Source: CAYWNA01 sp964459305 | GTDB lineage: Bacteria > Planctomycetota > Planctomycetia > Pirellulales > Pirellulaceae | Direction of reading: 5' to 3' | DNA: 17,247 nt | Assembly: GCA_964459305.1 (NCBI GenBank) | Contig: CAYWNA010000279.1 | Location: 1-17,247, forward strand | Shown here: positions 1-7,557 of the stretch, piece by piece | Numbering within the stretch: the stretch's first letter is position 1 | Layout of the letters: each line of letters begins with the position of its first letter | Notes under the pieces: generated by a model | Told to the model about the DNA's origin: nothing | What the model saw: only the letters and a program-made list of their open reading frames with translations | Databases searched by the model: none | Made by a program: the position numbers and the translations under genes

Positions 1-2
1 CC

Positions 3-332
3 GGCCACGGCTCCATCGAATCGGCCTTCCGGTCGGCCAAGGTCGGAGCGTACGAGTATCTGCTCAAACCCTGCGACTTCGACGAGTTGGTCAGCTCCAT
101 CAACAACGCCTATGCCAGGCGTATCAAGGCCCTGAGCAAGGACAAGGCGGGGCAGGTGGATGACCTGATGAAGAACGCCGGGGAGATGGAGCCACTCGCC
201 CTGCTCGACCGGCTGAAGAAGATCCATCGGGGAGTGGCGACATCCATGAGCGCTGCGGCGCTAGCCGAAGGCGGCCTTCCCGATGCCGCTAGGGAATTCA
301 TGGGCGGGCAAATCGAGAAGGACAAAGAGTAG
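3..332 (+). CDS. Response regulator, C-terminal part (5' end outside window)
   Basis: The reading frame is open from the first bases, so the gene begins upstream. The visible part starts with GHGSIESAFRSAKVGAYEY and LLKPCDFDEL, the end of a CheY-like receiver domain: the 'GA.EYL.KP' segment carries the conserved lysine (codon at 66-68) and the beta5-alpha5 region. The phospho-acceptor aspartate lies outside the window. After the receiver come about 70 residues, mostly predicted helical, with no recognisable HTH, AAA+ or GGDEF domain, so this is probably a single-domain or short-tailed regulator. It ends 117 bases before a histidine kinase on the same strand, the likely cognate partner. The target of the regulator cannot be told. 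The short tail (RLKKIHRGVATSMSAAALAE) resembles tails I associate with regulators of sulfate reducers, but that is a weak impression. Confidence 0.88.
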   Translation, partial: GHGSIESAFRSAKVGAYEYLLKPCDFDELVSSINNAYARRIKALSKDKAGQVDDLMKNAGEMEPLALLDRLKKIHRGVATSMSAAALAEGGLPDAAREFMGGQIEKDKE

Positions 333-449
333 GCCCCCGGCGCTGCGGGAACTCCTTCGTAGGATGGATTGGCAATCCGTTCTATCTTTGTTGCGGCTAC
401 TGCGTAAGCCGCCGAGCGACGCTCACACGCGCGGCAGGACTATCGGGTC

Positions 450-2717
450 ATGGCAGGTTTCGCAAACTCTCCTGACAACGCGACGGGCGCCGCCATCGTG
501 GGCGGCGGCACGGGATGCAAGTCCATCCTGGAAATGGTGCAAGGCGACACCCTGGGGCATTTTCGCATGCGCGTGCTGGGCGTGGCCGACGTCGACTCGG
601 AGGCGGTAGGCATCCAGTATGCTCGTAAACTTGGAGTGCCCTTCGTCACCACGGACTATCGGGAACTCTACGAAATCCCCAATCTCCGGGTGATTATCGA
701 GCTGACGGGAGATGACGCCATTCGTGACGAGATCGAGCGCACTCGTCCGAGGCACGTACGGTTGATCGACCATTACGGTGCACGGCTGTTCTGGGAAATC
801 CACCAGGCCGAGGAGGCCATCATCCTTCAGCGCACGGAGATGCAGAAGAAGGTCGAAGCCGAACGGGAACGCATCGCGCAGATCCTGGACAGCATCCCCG
901 ACGAGATCATGGTCGTGGACACCGAGATGCTGATCCAGGATGCGAATTCCTCGTTCCTGCGGAACAACAACTGCACAATCGACGAAATCCGTGGTCTCAA
1001 CTGTTACGAGGTCGAGCAGGGCATAAGAGGCGAATGTCAGGTTGCGGTGGGTAACTGTCCGTTCTTCAGCGTAATGCAGGACGGGCAGCCCACTTCGCTG
1101 GTGCGCAAGCATTTCGGAGAGTCGGGGGAAACCCGCTACTCCTCCATCGTCGGAGCGCCCTTGCGGGACCGAGAAGGCCGGATCACGGGAGTGATCGAGC
1201 TGACCCGCGACATCACCAAACGAATCCGGTTGGAGGAGACCCTGGCAACCACCGAGGTGCATCTGCAGAAGCTCATGGAACTGGCCCCGCTGGCGACCTA
1301 CGCCAAGAACCAGTCAGGCCAATACATCGATGCGAACCCGGCGGCCTGTGCGCTGTTCGGGAAAAAGAAAGAGGAACTACTGGGCAGAACCGACCTGGAG
1401 CTGTTCCCGCGCGAGACTGCCGACATGCTGCGCGAAGGCGAACAGAAAGTATGGCAGAAGCGAGTCGCCGTATCTGTGGAAACGGAACTGAAGATCGGGG
1501 ATCGACGGATTTTCCTGTCGACCGTGAACTTCCCGATTCTGAACGCCAATGGTGATCCAACCGCTCTCTGCGCGCTCTCCGAGGATGTGACCGCCCAGAG
1601 GGAGGCGGAGAAGGAACTGAGAGAGACCCGCGAGTACCTGCAGAACATCCTGGACAACGCGCCGGTGATCATCGTCACCACCGACATGAATGACAACATC
1701 GTTTCCTTCAATCGAGGGGCGGAGCGGTCGCTGGGTTACCGGGCCGACGAGGTGATCGGCAAACCCGTCACCGTGCTCTACCGGGATCCGACAAAACGGG
1801 AGGAGTTCTTGAGGCTGATCCGATCCGACACGGGCGTGCAGGACTACTCCTTCGAATTGTTATGTCGGGACGGCACACTGCTGCCCGTGTCCCTTTCGCT
1901 GTCCCAACTCAGGAATTCTTCCGGCACGACGATCGGTACGGTGGGCATGAGCAAGGATATCTCCCACCGCAAAGCGCTGATGGCTCAAATCCTGCAGTCC
2001 GAGCGCATGGCCGCCGTGGGCCGGCTGGCCTCGGGCGTGGCCCATGAAATCAACAACCCGTTGGCCATCATTTCGGAAATCACCGGGTTCCTGAACGAGT
2101 TGGCCGAGGACGAAAGCGAGGGCCAACCGACTGAAATCATGCAGGAATTGAAGGAGGCGCTCCCCAAGATCGGCACGCAGATCAAGCGTGGGCGCGACAT
2201 CACCCACCGCCTGCTGCAATTTGCGCGCAAGACTGAGATGTCGATCGAACACGCCGACGTGAACACCTCACTGAAGGAGATCCTGCCGTTTCTGGAAAAG
2301 GAATGCCGGCTGGCCGGAATCACCATCCATCGCGACTGCCCAGGGGATCTTCCCAAGATCGCCCTCGACGAGACGCAGTTGCAGGAAATCCTCATGAACC
2401 TCACCAAGAATGCCATGGATGCCCTGACCGGCAAGGGCGGGGGAAACATCTGGCTGGAAGCCCGCGAGGAAGAAGGCAAGGTGGTGATCACCGTGAGAGA
2501 CGATGGCCCAGGCATCGACGAAGCCATCCGTGATCGCCTCTTCGATCCCTTCGCCTCGACCAAGTCCATCAAGCAGGGGACGGGTCTGGGGCTGGCCATC
2601 TGCTACGCCATTGTCAAACGGTGCGATGGCGAGATACGCGTGTTTTCCGAACCCGACGGAGGGGCCTGCTTCAAGGTGTTCCTTCCCGCACACCACCCAG
2701 CAAAGAGAAAGACGTGA
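450..2717 (+). CDS. PAS sensor histidine kinase with N-terminal Rossmann (dehydrogenase-like) domain
   Basis: This 755-residue kinase has no membrane segment and should be cytosolic. Residues 13-115 look like a NAD(P)-binding Rossmann fold: AAIVGGGTGCKSI is a glycine-rich nucleotide loop, followed by VLGVADVDSEAVG and VIIELTGDD strands. A coiled coil (116-145) leads to three PAS domains (about 145-258, 270-382, 395-507); the first has a cysteine cluster at C185, C196 and C203. The kinase core follows: H box AHEINNPL with phospho-accepting H532, N box around N654, G1 DDGPGI (684-689) and G2 GTGLGL (710-715). The class is NtrB/HPK4-like. The start is supported by AGGA at 436-439. It follows a response regulator and precedes a TauE/SafE permease, so it probably controls that set. 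A redox or NAD(H) input is inference; some dehydrogenase catalytic residues may be absent. Confidence 0.93.
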   Translation: MAGFANSPDNATGAAIVGGGTGCKSILEMVQGDTLGHFRMRVLGVADVDSEAVGIQYARKLGVPFVTTDYRELYEIPNLRVIIELTGDDAIRDEIERTRPRHVRLIDHYGARLFWEIHQAEEAIILQRTEMQKKVEAERERIAQILDSIPDEIMVVDTEMLIQDANSSFLRNNNCTIDEIRGLNCYEVEQGIRGECQVAVGNCPFFSVMQDGQPTSLVRKHFGESGETRYSSIVGAPLRDREGRITGVIELTRDITKRIRLEETLATTEVHLQKLMELAPLATYAKNQSGQYIDANPAACALFGKKKEELLGRTDLELFPRETADMLREGEQKVWQKRVAVSVETELKIGDRRIFLSTVNFPILNANGDPTALCALSEDVTAQREAEKELRETREYLQNILDNAPVIIVTTDMNDNIVSFNRGAERSLGYRADEVIGKPVTVLYRDPTKREEFLRLIRSDTGVQDYSFELLCRDGTLLPVSLSLSQLRNSSGTTIGTVGMSKDISHRKALMAQILQSERMAAVGRLASGVAHEINNPLAIISEITGFLNELAEDESEGQPTEIMQELKEALPKIGTQIKRGRDITHRLLQFARKTEMSIEHADVNTSLKEILPFLEKECRLAGITIHRDCPGDLPKIALDETQLQEILMNLTKNAMDALTGKGGGNIWLEAREEEGKVVITVRDDGPGIDEAIRDRLFDPFASTKSIKQGTGLGLAICYAIVKRCDGEIRVFSEPDGGACFKVFLPAHHPAKRKT

Positions 2718-2927
2718 GACTGCATCTCGTGGACCGAAACGATTCGCGCATTCGTTCTGGCTTGACCCTCTCGTTTGAGGTCTTGCGGTCGAAAATGAGA
2801 GAGGCACTCGGCGAGCGATCCAATGTGGCTAATGGCGAAATCGGGCCGTGCTTCTTGTGCCTCAATTCGGTTCAGGTATGCTATTGAGCAACTGTAATAC
2901 AACGTGACAAACAGACGGGGACATGGA

Positions 2928-3965
2928 ATGGGGACGAAGTGCAAACTTGAGCCCAGAGTCAAGGTTTTCTTGGGCCTCGTGCTGTTGTTTCTCGTGGCAG
3001 TTCCTGTTTACGCCGCCACCGCTGCTGAGGGCCCAGATGGTGCAGACGGCCAGCCTTGGTGGTTTTGGCCCTTGATGCTCTTCGTCATTACGTTTGTCAT
3101 GGGCATCGTCGCGGTACTGGCGGGCGTGGGAGGGGGCGTGCTCTTTGTGCCAATCATCAGCGGCTTCTTCCCGTTTCACCTCGATTTTGTCCGCGGAACC
3201 GGATTGCTGGTGGCCCTTTCGGGCGCCCTGGCCGCCGGTCCCGGACTGTTGAAAGCCAATCTGGCCAGTCTAAGGTTGACCATCCCCGTTGCCTTGATCG
3301 CCTCGACCTGCGCGATCATGGGCGCCATGATCGGGCTCGCCCTGCCGACGCATGTTGTCCAGATCTGCCTGGGCGCGACCATCCTGGGGATTTGCGCCTT
3401 GATGTTGCTGGCTAAGAAGTCGGAGTTTCCGGAAGTACCGGAGGCGGACAGGCTGTCTACGGTATTGAGGATATACGGCGTCTACCGGGAGCAAAGCACC
3501 GGAGAAATCATCAACTGGAAAGTCCACCGCACGCCGATCGGTCTGTGTCTGTTCGTCGTGATCGGGGTTATGGCCGGCATGTTCGGGCTGGGCGCCGGCT
3601 GGGCCAATGTGCCAGTGCTGAATCTTGTGATGGGCGCTCCGTTGAAGATCAGCGTGGCCACGAGCAAGTTCCTGCTTTCGATCACGGATACTTCCGCGGC
3701 CTGGATCTACTTGAACAAAGGCTGTGTGATTCCGTTGATGGTCGTGCCGTCGCTGGTCGGCATCATGCTAGGTTCGTTTGTGGGTGTTCGCCTTTTGAAG
3801 ATTGCCAAGCCGGCATTCATCCGGTGGATGGTGATCGGCATCCTCGCATTCGCGGGCGCCAAGGCGCTGCACAAAGGCATCTTTTTCGAAGCGTCAGCCG
3901 ATTCGCACCATGAGGCGGAAGTGAAATCAGTGGACCCGGGCCACGAGTCCGAGCCTTCTGAATAA
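2928..3965 (+). CDS. TauE/SafE family membrane permease (putative sulfite/sulfoacetate exporter)
   Basis: This is a 345-residue integral membrane protein. It has the two related halves typical of the TauE/SafE (former DUF81) family: GIVAVLAGVGGGVLFVPII with VRGTGLLVALSGALAAGP in the first, and AGMFGLGAGWANVPVL with ISVATSKFLLSITDTSAAW in the second. About eight or nine hydrophobic segments are visible. Family members move small sulfur-containing anions such as sulfite or sulfoacetate across the inner membrane; the substrate here is inferred. It is longer than the usual 250 residues because of an N-terminal hydrophobic stretch, a central soluble loop (about 150-200) and a charged His/Glu-rich tail. 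I chose ATG 2928 over GTG 2904 because GGGG at 2917-2920 is well spaced. The 210-base gap upstream may hold a promoter (weak TTGTGC at 2855, TATGCT at 2877). DUF1634 follows after 21 bases. Confidence 0.88.
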   Translation: MGTKCKLEPRVKVFLGLVLLFLVAVPVYAATAAEGPDGADGQPWWFWPLMLFVITFVMGIVAVLAGVGGGVLFVPIISGFFPFHLDFVRGTGLLVALSGALAAGPGLLKANLASLRLTIPVALIASTCAIMGAMIGLALPTHVVQICLGATILGICALMLLAKKSEFPEVPEADRLSTVLRIYGVYREQSTGEIINWKVHRTPIGLCLFVVIGVMAGMFGLGAGWANVPVLNLVMGAPLKISVATSKFLLSITDTSAAWIYLNKGCVIPLMVVPSLVGIMLGSFVGVRLLKIAKPAFIRWMVIGILAFAGAKALHKGIFFEASADSHHEAEVKSVDPGHESEPSE

Positions 3966-3986
3966 TCAACCAGGAGAATAGACAGA

Positions 3987-4424
3987 ATGGACGAGAAAAC
4001 GGATGCTTCTTTGGAACCGACTTCCGAGCAGCTTCTCTATGCCCGCGTTCTGGAAATCGGCATGTACATCGGCCTTGTGCTGCTCTTCGTGACGTTTGCC
4101 ATTTATGCGTTGGGGATCATGGATCCCTACATTCCTTTGAATGAGATATCCCGGTACTGGGGTCCGGAGGCCGGTGGCGTCGACGCGTATCTTCGCGAAG
4201 CGAAAATCGAAGCTGGCTGGGGATGGGTGTCGATGCTGGGGCACGGCGATTTCCTGAATTTTGTGGGCATCGCCATGCTCGCGGGAGTTTCGATCATCTG
4301 CTATGCGGCCATTGTGCCAGGCCTGCTGAGAAACAACGACAAAACATACGCTGTGTTGGCGTTGCTCGAAGTCGTAATACTCAGCGTCGCCGCGAGTGGC
4401 ATTATCAAGATAGGTGGACACTGA
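3987..4424 (+). CDS. DUF1634 family small membrane protein
   Basis: The 145-residue product has three hydrophobic segments (about 18-42, 80-107 and 115-140), with a soluble loop between the first two (PLNEISRYWGPEAGGVDAYL). I match it to DUF1634, a family often encoded directly next to TauE/SafE permeases, where it probably acts as an accessory subunit; this partnership is known from gene context, not biochemistry. The start has a strong ribosome site, AGGAGA at 3972-3977, nine bases before the ATG. The 21-base gap to the permease gene indicates co-transcription and probably co-production. No catalytic motif is visible. The GWGWVSMLGHGDFLNFVG segment preceding the second membrane helix is the most distinctive part. 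Confidence 0.82.
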   Translation: MDEKTDASLEPTSEQLLYARVLEIGMYIGLVLLFVTFAIYALGIMDPYIPLNEISRYWGPEAGGVDAYLREAKIEAGWGWVSMLGHGDFLNFVGIAMLAGVSIICYAAIVPGLLRNNDKTYAVLALLEVVILSVAASGIIKIGGH

Positions 4425-4502
4425 TTCGGACGTCCGGGGATTGCCGATTCCTCGGGGCCGCTCGAATTCCCGGCACCCTCAGATGCACTTCGAAGGTCGG
4501 GC

Positions 4503-4979
4503 ATGACCAGCGATTCTCCCGACATGTTGCGGTTCCTTCCCGTCGGGCTCAGCGTCCAAGGCAAGAACTGCCTGGTTGTCGGCGGGGGAAGTGTAGGGAC
4601 GCGCAAGGTCCGCACCCTCATGCGTGCCGGGGCAATCGTGACGGTCATCTCACCGACGGTCACCGAGGGACTGGCCGAGCAAATCAACACCGGTCGTGTA
4701 CGCTGGGTGCAGGATTCGTTTCGAGAAGAACTACTCGGCAACGCTTTCCTGGCGGTTGCTGCCACCGACGATGAAGTCCTCAACGCGTCCGTTGTCCGCC
4801 TTGCCGATCGACGCGGGGCGCTGGCCTGCGACGCCTCGTCGGCCGAACGTTCCCAGGTGATTTTTGGAGCCTTGCTCGCCAGCGACGACGCGACCATCGC
4901 CGTCTTCACCGACGGCCGCGATCCGGCACAATCCAGACGCACGCGTGACCGAATTGCGAAATTGCTCGATCAGGAATAG
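4503..4979 (+). CDS. Precorrin-2 dehydrogenase (siroheme synthase N-terminal type)
   Basis: The 158-residue protein matches the NAD-dependent half of CysG/Met8p, which oxidises precorrin-2 to sirohydrochlorin on the way to siroheme (or to cobalamin and heme d1). LPVGLSVQGKNCLVVGGGSVGTRKV gives the nucleotide-binding loop GGGSVGTRK at about residues 26-34; VTVISPTVTEGL follows; AVAATDDEVLNASVV is the usual 'AaTdd..lN..v' segment; and FTDGRDPAQSRRTRDRI matches the 'sTgGkSP..a..lR' end. The uroporphyrinogen methyltransferase half of CysG is absent, and the dimerisation/chelatase C-terminal part is short or missing, so ferrochelation would need another enzyme. AAGG at 4493 precedes the ATG. It lies 78 bases after DUF1634 and may close the operon. 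Siroheme serves sulfite and nitrite reductases, which suits a sulfur-linked neighbourhood. Confidence 0.85.
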   Translation: MTSDSPDMLRFLPVGLSVQGKNCLVVGGGSVGTRKVRTLMRAGAIVTVISPTVTEGLAEQINTGRVRWVQDSFREELLGNAFLAVAATDDEVLNASVVRLADRRGALACDASSAERSQVIFGALLASDDATIAVFTDGRDPAQSRRTRDRIAKLLDQE

Positions 4980-5003
4980 GGCGAGCGGCGGGAATTCTCT
5001 CAC

Positions 5004-5067
5004 CCGTGGGACAAGGCTTCCAGCCTGTCATGCAACAACATTGACAGGCTGGAAGCCTATCCCACGG
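5004..5067. repeat. Intergenic hairpin, 'TGWKP'-type inverted repeat
   Basis: Arms at 5004-5030 and 5042-5067 are complementary over 26 pairs with one mismatch and one bulged base, around an 11-base loop. The arm core is gtgggacaaggcttccagcc. In one frame the arm reads TGWKP, a phrase repeated between genes in planctomycete genomes. It lies between the precorrin-2 dehydrogenase stop and the end of a decayed convergent gene. There is no T-run, so it is not a classical terminator, though it could still end or stabilise transcripts from both sides. A single arm of the same family occurs at 9046-9068. Confidence 0.85.
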
Positions 5068-5099
5068 TATGTTCTCATCTGCCCATCGTCTAGATCCAG

Positions 5100-5652
5100 C
5101 TAGTCGGCCTTTTCGCACTGAATGGTGATCAGATCGAAACCAAGGCCGCCGGATTTTTCGTTCTTCCCCACCAGCTTGAACATTAGGTTGGCAGGCCCTT
5201 CATCCAAGGAATCATGGTGTTACTCCTGTTTTGTGAACGGACGTGTGCGGCATCACCGCCGTGTCGTAATCGGCGTCCAGTTGCGAGAGCGAGAGCCTCG
5301 GGAATTGCGACGCATGGTCTGCTTGCCCGTGATGTCCTGTGGCAGGCTGGTCACGTAACCGGGCCGACCGTTCGCGATATCTTTGACTTCGACAAGCCAA
5401 GCGTCGGGGACCCGGCCTTTCACATATCCGGCCCAGGTGCCATCGGACTGCTCGACCATGAACTCAGGATACCACACAAGGTCGCGCCAGTAGGGTTCGT
5501 CGTCGCAGTAGACGTACCAGACCTTGGCTTGGATGATCTTGTTGGGTGTGTCAATCTTACATTTGAAGAGCGTGCCTCCGCCGGCGCCATACTGGCGCCC
5601 GCCCCATTCGAAGCCTTCGTCTTTTGTCCATGTCAGAACGTATCCGGGAATT
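5100..5652 (-). pseudogene. Decayed gene: hydrolase-like module plus PVC-type C-terminal binding module
   Basis: Read on the minus strand from 5652, one frame gives a protein-like stretch: YVLTWTKDEGFEWGG, KIIQAKVWYVYCDDEPYWRD, PDAWLVEVKD, GRPGYVTSLPQDITGK. It resembles the last part of alpha/beta-hydrolase (acetylxylan esterase or PhoPQ-related) proteins. Sense is then lost and continues in another frame as LSQLDADYDTAVMPHTSVH, then returns to the first frame as SLDEGPANLMFKLVGKNEK and GGLGFDLITIQ, ending at a TAG (5100-5102). The last part resembles the 'L.F...GKN..S.G...GLD.I' ending of beta-sandwich domains in planctomycete secreted enzymes. At least two frame changes and in-frame stops (near 5253 and 5220) break it. 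Its 5' end is cut off where a hairpin repeat begins at 5653. The family assignment is tentative; the decay is clear. Confidence 0.6.
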
Positions 5653-5723
5653 GGGAGGGCGAAGCTCCCGCTGAGCCGGATTTCTGGTGTCGACGCGCGG
5701 CTCGGCAGGAGCCTCGCCCTCCC
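5653..5723. repeat. Intergenic hairpin, 'GEAPAEP'-type inverted repeat
   Basis: Arms at 5653-5678 and 5698-5723 pair over 26 positions with three mismatches, around a 19-base loop. The right arm contains ctcggcaggagcctcgccct, which on the minus strand reads GEAPAEP, another recurring intergenic phrase of planctomycetes. It starts nine bases past the stop codon of the minus-strand transglutaminase gene and exactly where the decayed gene loses its 5' part. It could fold at the 3' end of the transglutaminase mRNA, but there is no T-run. Confidence 0.85.
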
Positions 5724-5731
5724 GGAGACCG

Positions 5732-7348
5732 TCAGTCATTCAAGGGCGACCACTCGCCATACTTCTCCACCAGGATATCGGCCTGGCCTTTGGCCTTGAT
5801 CTTGTGCTGGCTGTTGTATTCCCAGACCAGGATGTTGCTGGGCCCGCCTCCGTACGTGGTCACCAGTCGGTGGTTCCCGCGGAAGCAGAGTTGTTCGGCG
5901 AAGGTCCCCCTCAACTCCGCGTCGGCCGCTTGGACATCCCAGTCCACCCAGCCGTACGGCGGCAGATAGACCTGTGCCCAGCGGTGGGCCGCCTCGTCGC
6001 AGGATCCGTCCTCGGTGCGCACCACGATCGAACCGGCGTATCGGGCCGGAAGTCCGGCGATTCGACAGAGGGCTAGAAACGCGAAGGAGTATTCCGAACA
6101 ACTTCCCGACCCGCGTTCCAGCACGACCGGTGCCGGCTCCCATCCGCCGGTCATCTCGAAGCTCATCCGCTCTCCCACGGCATGGGCAAGTTTGCGGGCG
6201 ATCCACCAAGGGTTTTTCTCGCCATCGAGCGTTTCCTTCACGAGTTTCTGTAGAAAAGGATGCTGCAACTGGTACTTGTTTCCGTCGTTCAAGTAGCGAG
6301 CTCTGATCTCCGGTGGGATAGCATCCAGGCCGGATACCTGTTCGGGATAAGTGGCCCGTCGAAGATGGTACATCTGGACATCCACGTGCATCCGCGCTTC
6401 GACGGTGGCGCCGGGCGGCACGTCGGCGAAATCGAATCTGGCGAACTCCACGTCCCAGTCGTCCTTTTCGAACCCCGCGGGCTCCGGTTCCCATCGAATC
6501 GGAGACAGGAGTTTCTGGCGAATCGTGTTTTCCGGGGCGGCGATGTGGGCCGTCAGAAGCGGCGCCGCCTTCGTCCCCTGGTTGTGAAGGATCACGCGGT
6601 AGCAGAGCCTCAGCTTTCGCGGTTTGTAGGCCCAGGCGGAAGCCTTCCCTTTTGCCCGCAACTCGAAGATGGTCCGCTTTTCATAGTCCAGCACATAGAC
6701 GCTCCCGCCCGCACACGCCACTCCGGAAACGCTTGGCCCCGGAGCAAGCAGCACAAAGACCACCTCGCCGGTCCTTGGTTCGATCACGTAGAGCCGGTCG
6801 GTTCCCCGGTCGCCACTCCACAGGTACTTCCCATCGAAACCTAGCCCCGACATTCGCGTCGAGGGAACCGGCGAGTTGGAAAGCACCGAGCCGTCATCGG
6901 GATCCACGCGCACGAGTTGCTGCTTCCTGGTGCCTACCCACAGGGCTTTGTCCTCCCAAGCGACGGAGCGCACAAAGTCCACTGGCGACGGAATGACCGC
7001 GATCACTTCTTCGGTATCGGGGTCGAGTCGATAGAGTTTGTCGTGGCCAAAGTCCGGCATATCGGATACCACCCACAGCTTGCCCTCGTCGTCTACCGTC
7101 AAGCCGGTAGGCTGGTAGCAAGGAGCTTCCAGCTCGCGTCGCACCTGTCCGGATTCGCGATCCAACTCGTAGATTTTGTCGGTAAACCGATCCACCACCC
7201 AGAGCCGATCTGCGTCGGCGGCTATTCCCGTAGGGCATGGCGATGGGCAGGAAATGGATCGAATAACTTCCCCTGGATGGGTTTGAGCCGTAAGTGGAGA
7301 ATTTGAAGCGAGCACGGCGAGCATAATCACGATCGAAAGTGGACGCAT
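5732..7348 (-). CDS. Exported beta-propeller protein with C-terminal transglutaminase-like domain
   Basis: The 538-residue protein starts at 7348, with GAGGAG (complement of 7356-7361) seven bases upstream; the longer reading from 7393 lacks this. Residues 1-21 (MRPLSIVIMLAVLASNSPLTAQ) are a signal peptide. Residues about 30-235 form repeats of the kind PTGIAADADRLWVVDRFTDK, with strands 'LWVV.D', 'LWVGTR', 'LWSGDRG' and 'VYVLDYE': five or six NHL/YVTN-like propeller blades. A beta-sandwich linker (about 245-335) leads to a transglutaminase core: GSGSCSEYSFAF (C417), AHRWAQVYLPPYGWVDWD (H455, with D471 the probable third residue). The triad looks intact, so it may be a protease, amidase or cross-linking enzyme acting outside the cytoplasm. 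It is transcribed away from the serine hydrolase gene with a 209-base divergent gap. The substrate is unknown. Confidence 0.88.
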   Translation of the reverse strand: MRPLSIVIMLAVLASNSPLTAQTHPGEVIRSISCPSPCPTGIAADADRLWVVDRFTDKIYELDRESGQVRRELEAPCYQPTGLTVDDEGKLWVVSDMPDFGHDKLYRLDPDTEEVIAVIPSPVDFVRSVAWEDKALWVGTRKQQLVRVDPDDGSVLSNSPVPSTRMSGLGFDGKYLWSGDRGTDRLYVIEPRTGEVVFVLLAPGPSVSGVACAGGSVYVLDYEKRTIFELRAKGKASAWAYKPRKLRLCYRVILHNQGTKAAPLLTAHIAAPENTIRQKLLSPIRWEPEPAGFEKDDWDVEFARFDFADVPPGATVEARMHVDVQMYHLRRATYPEQVSGLDAIPPEIRARYLNDGNKYQLQHPFLQKLVKETLDGEKNPWWIARKLAHAVGERMSFEMTGGWEPAPVVLERGSGSCSEYSFAFLALCRIAGLPARYAGSIVVRTEDGSCDEAAHRWAQVYLPPYGWVDWDVQAADAELRGTFAEQLCFRGNHRLVTTYGGGPSNILVWEYNSQHKIKAKGQADILVEKYGEWSPLND

Positions 7349-7377
7349 CAGGTGTCTCCTCACGTTTCCAGTGCGTG

Positions 7378-7406
7378 TTGACAACAGGGCCAATCAGCTG
7401 TATCCC
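7378..7406 (+). promoter_or_regulatory. Possible sigma70-type promoter for the serine hydrolase gene
   Basis: TTGACA at 7378-7383 is a perfect -35 match, followed after 17 bases by TATCCC at 7401-7406, a poor -10 match. It lies in the divergent gap and would leave a leader of about 150 bases before the ATG at 7558. It overlaps the region just upstream of the minus-strand gene. The weak -10 makes this tentative. Confidence 0.25.
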
Positions 7407-7557
7407 ATCAAGAGTGTGGAAACAGGATCGTATTCGAGTCGGAAAGTAATGTAAACTATACGACTCCTCGTCGAAGATGAATCGTTTTGGCCGTGGAGGT
7501 GAATCCCGGTTATATTTCGAAACCGTTCCTGACGTGACGCACACCTGGAGAGTCGAA

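Noticed and set aside
423..1262. 279-codon open frame on the minus strand
   Set aside because: It lies antisense to the Rossmann and first PAS domains of the histidine kinase and shows no family motif; it is a by-product of high-GC codon use.
2718..2927. Sigma54 promoter before the TauE gene
   Set aside because: No TGGCAC-N5-TTGC match with proper spacing was found; only weak sigma70-like boxes are present.
5004..5723. Intrinsic terminators at the two hairpins
   Set aside because: Neither stem is followed by a run of T on either strand, so only repeat status is claimed.
5214..5969. 251-codon open frame on the plus strand
   Set aside because: It runs across the relic, the GEAPAEP hairpin and the antisense of the transglutaminase domain; it contains repeat-encoded text and no domain.
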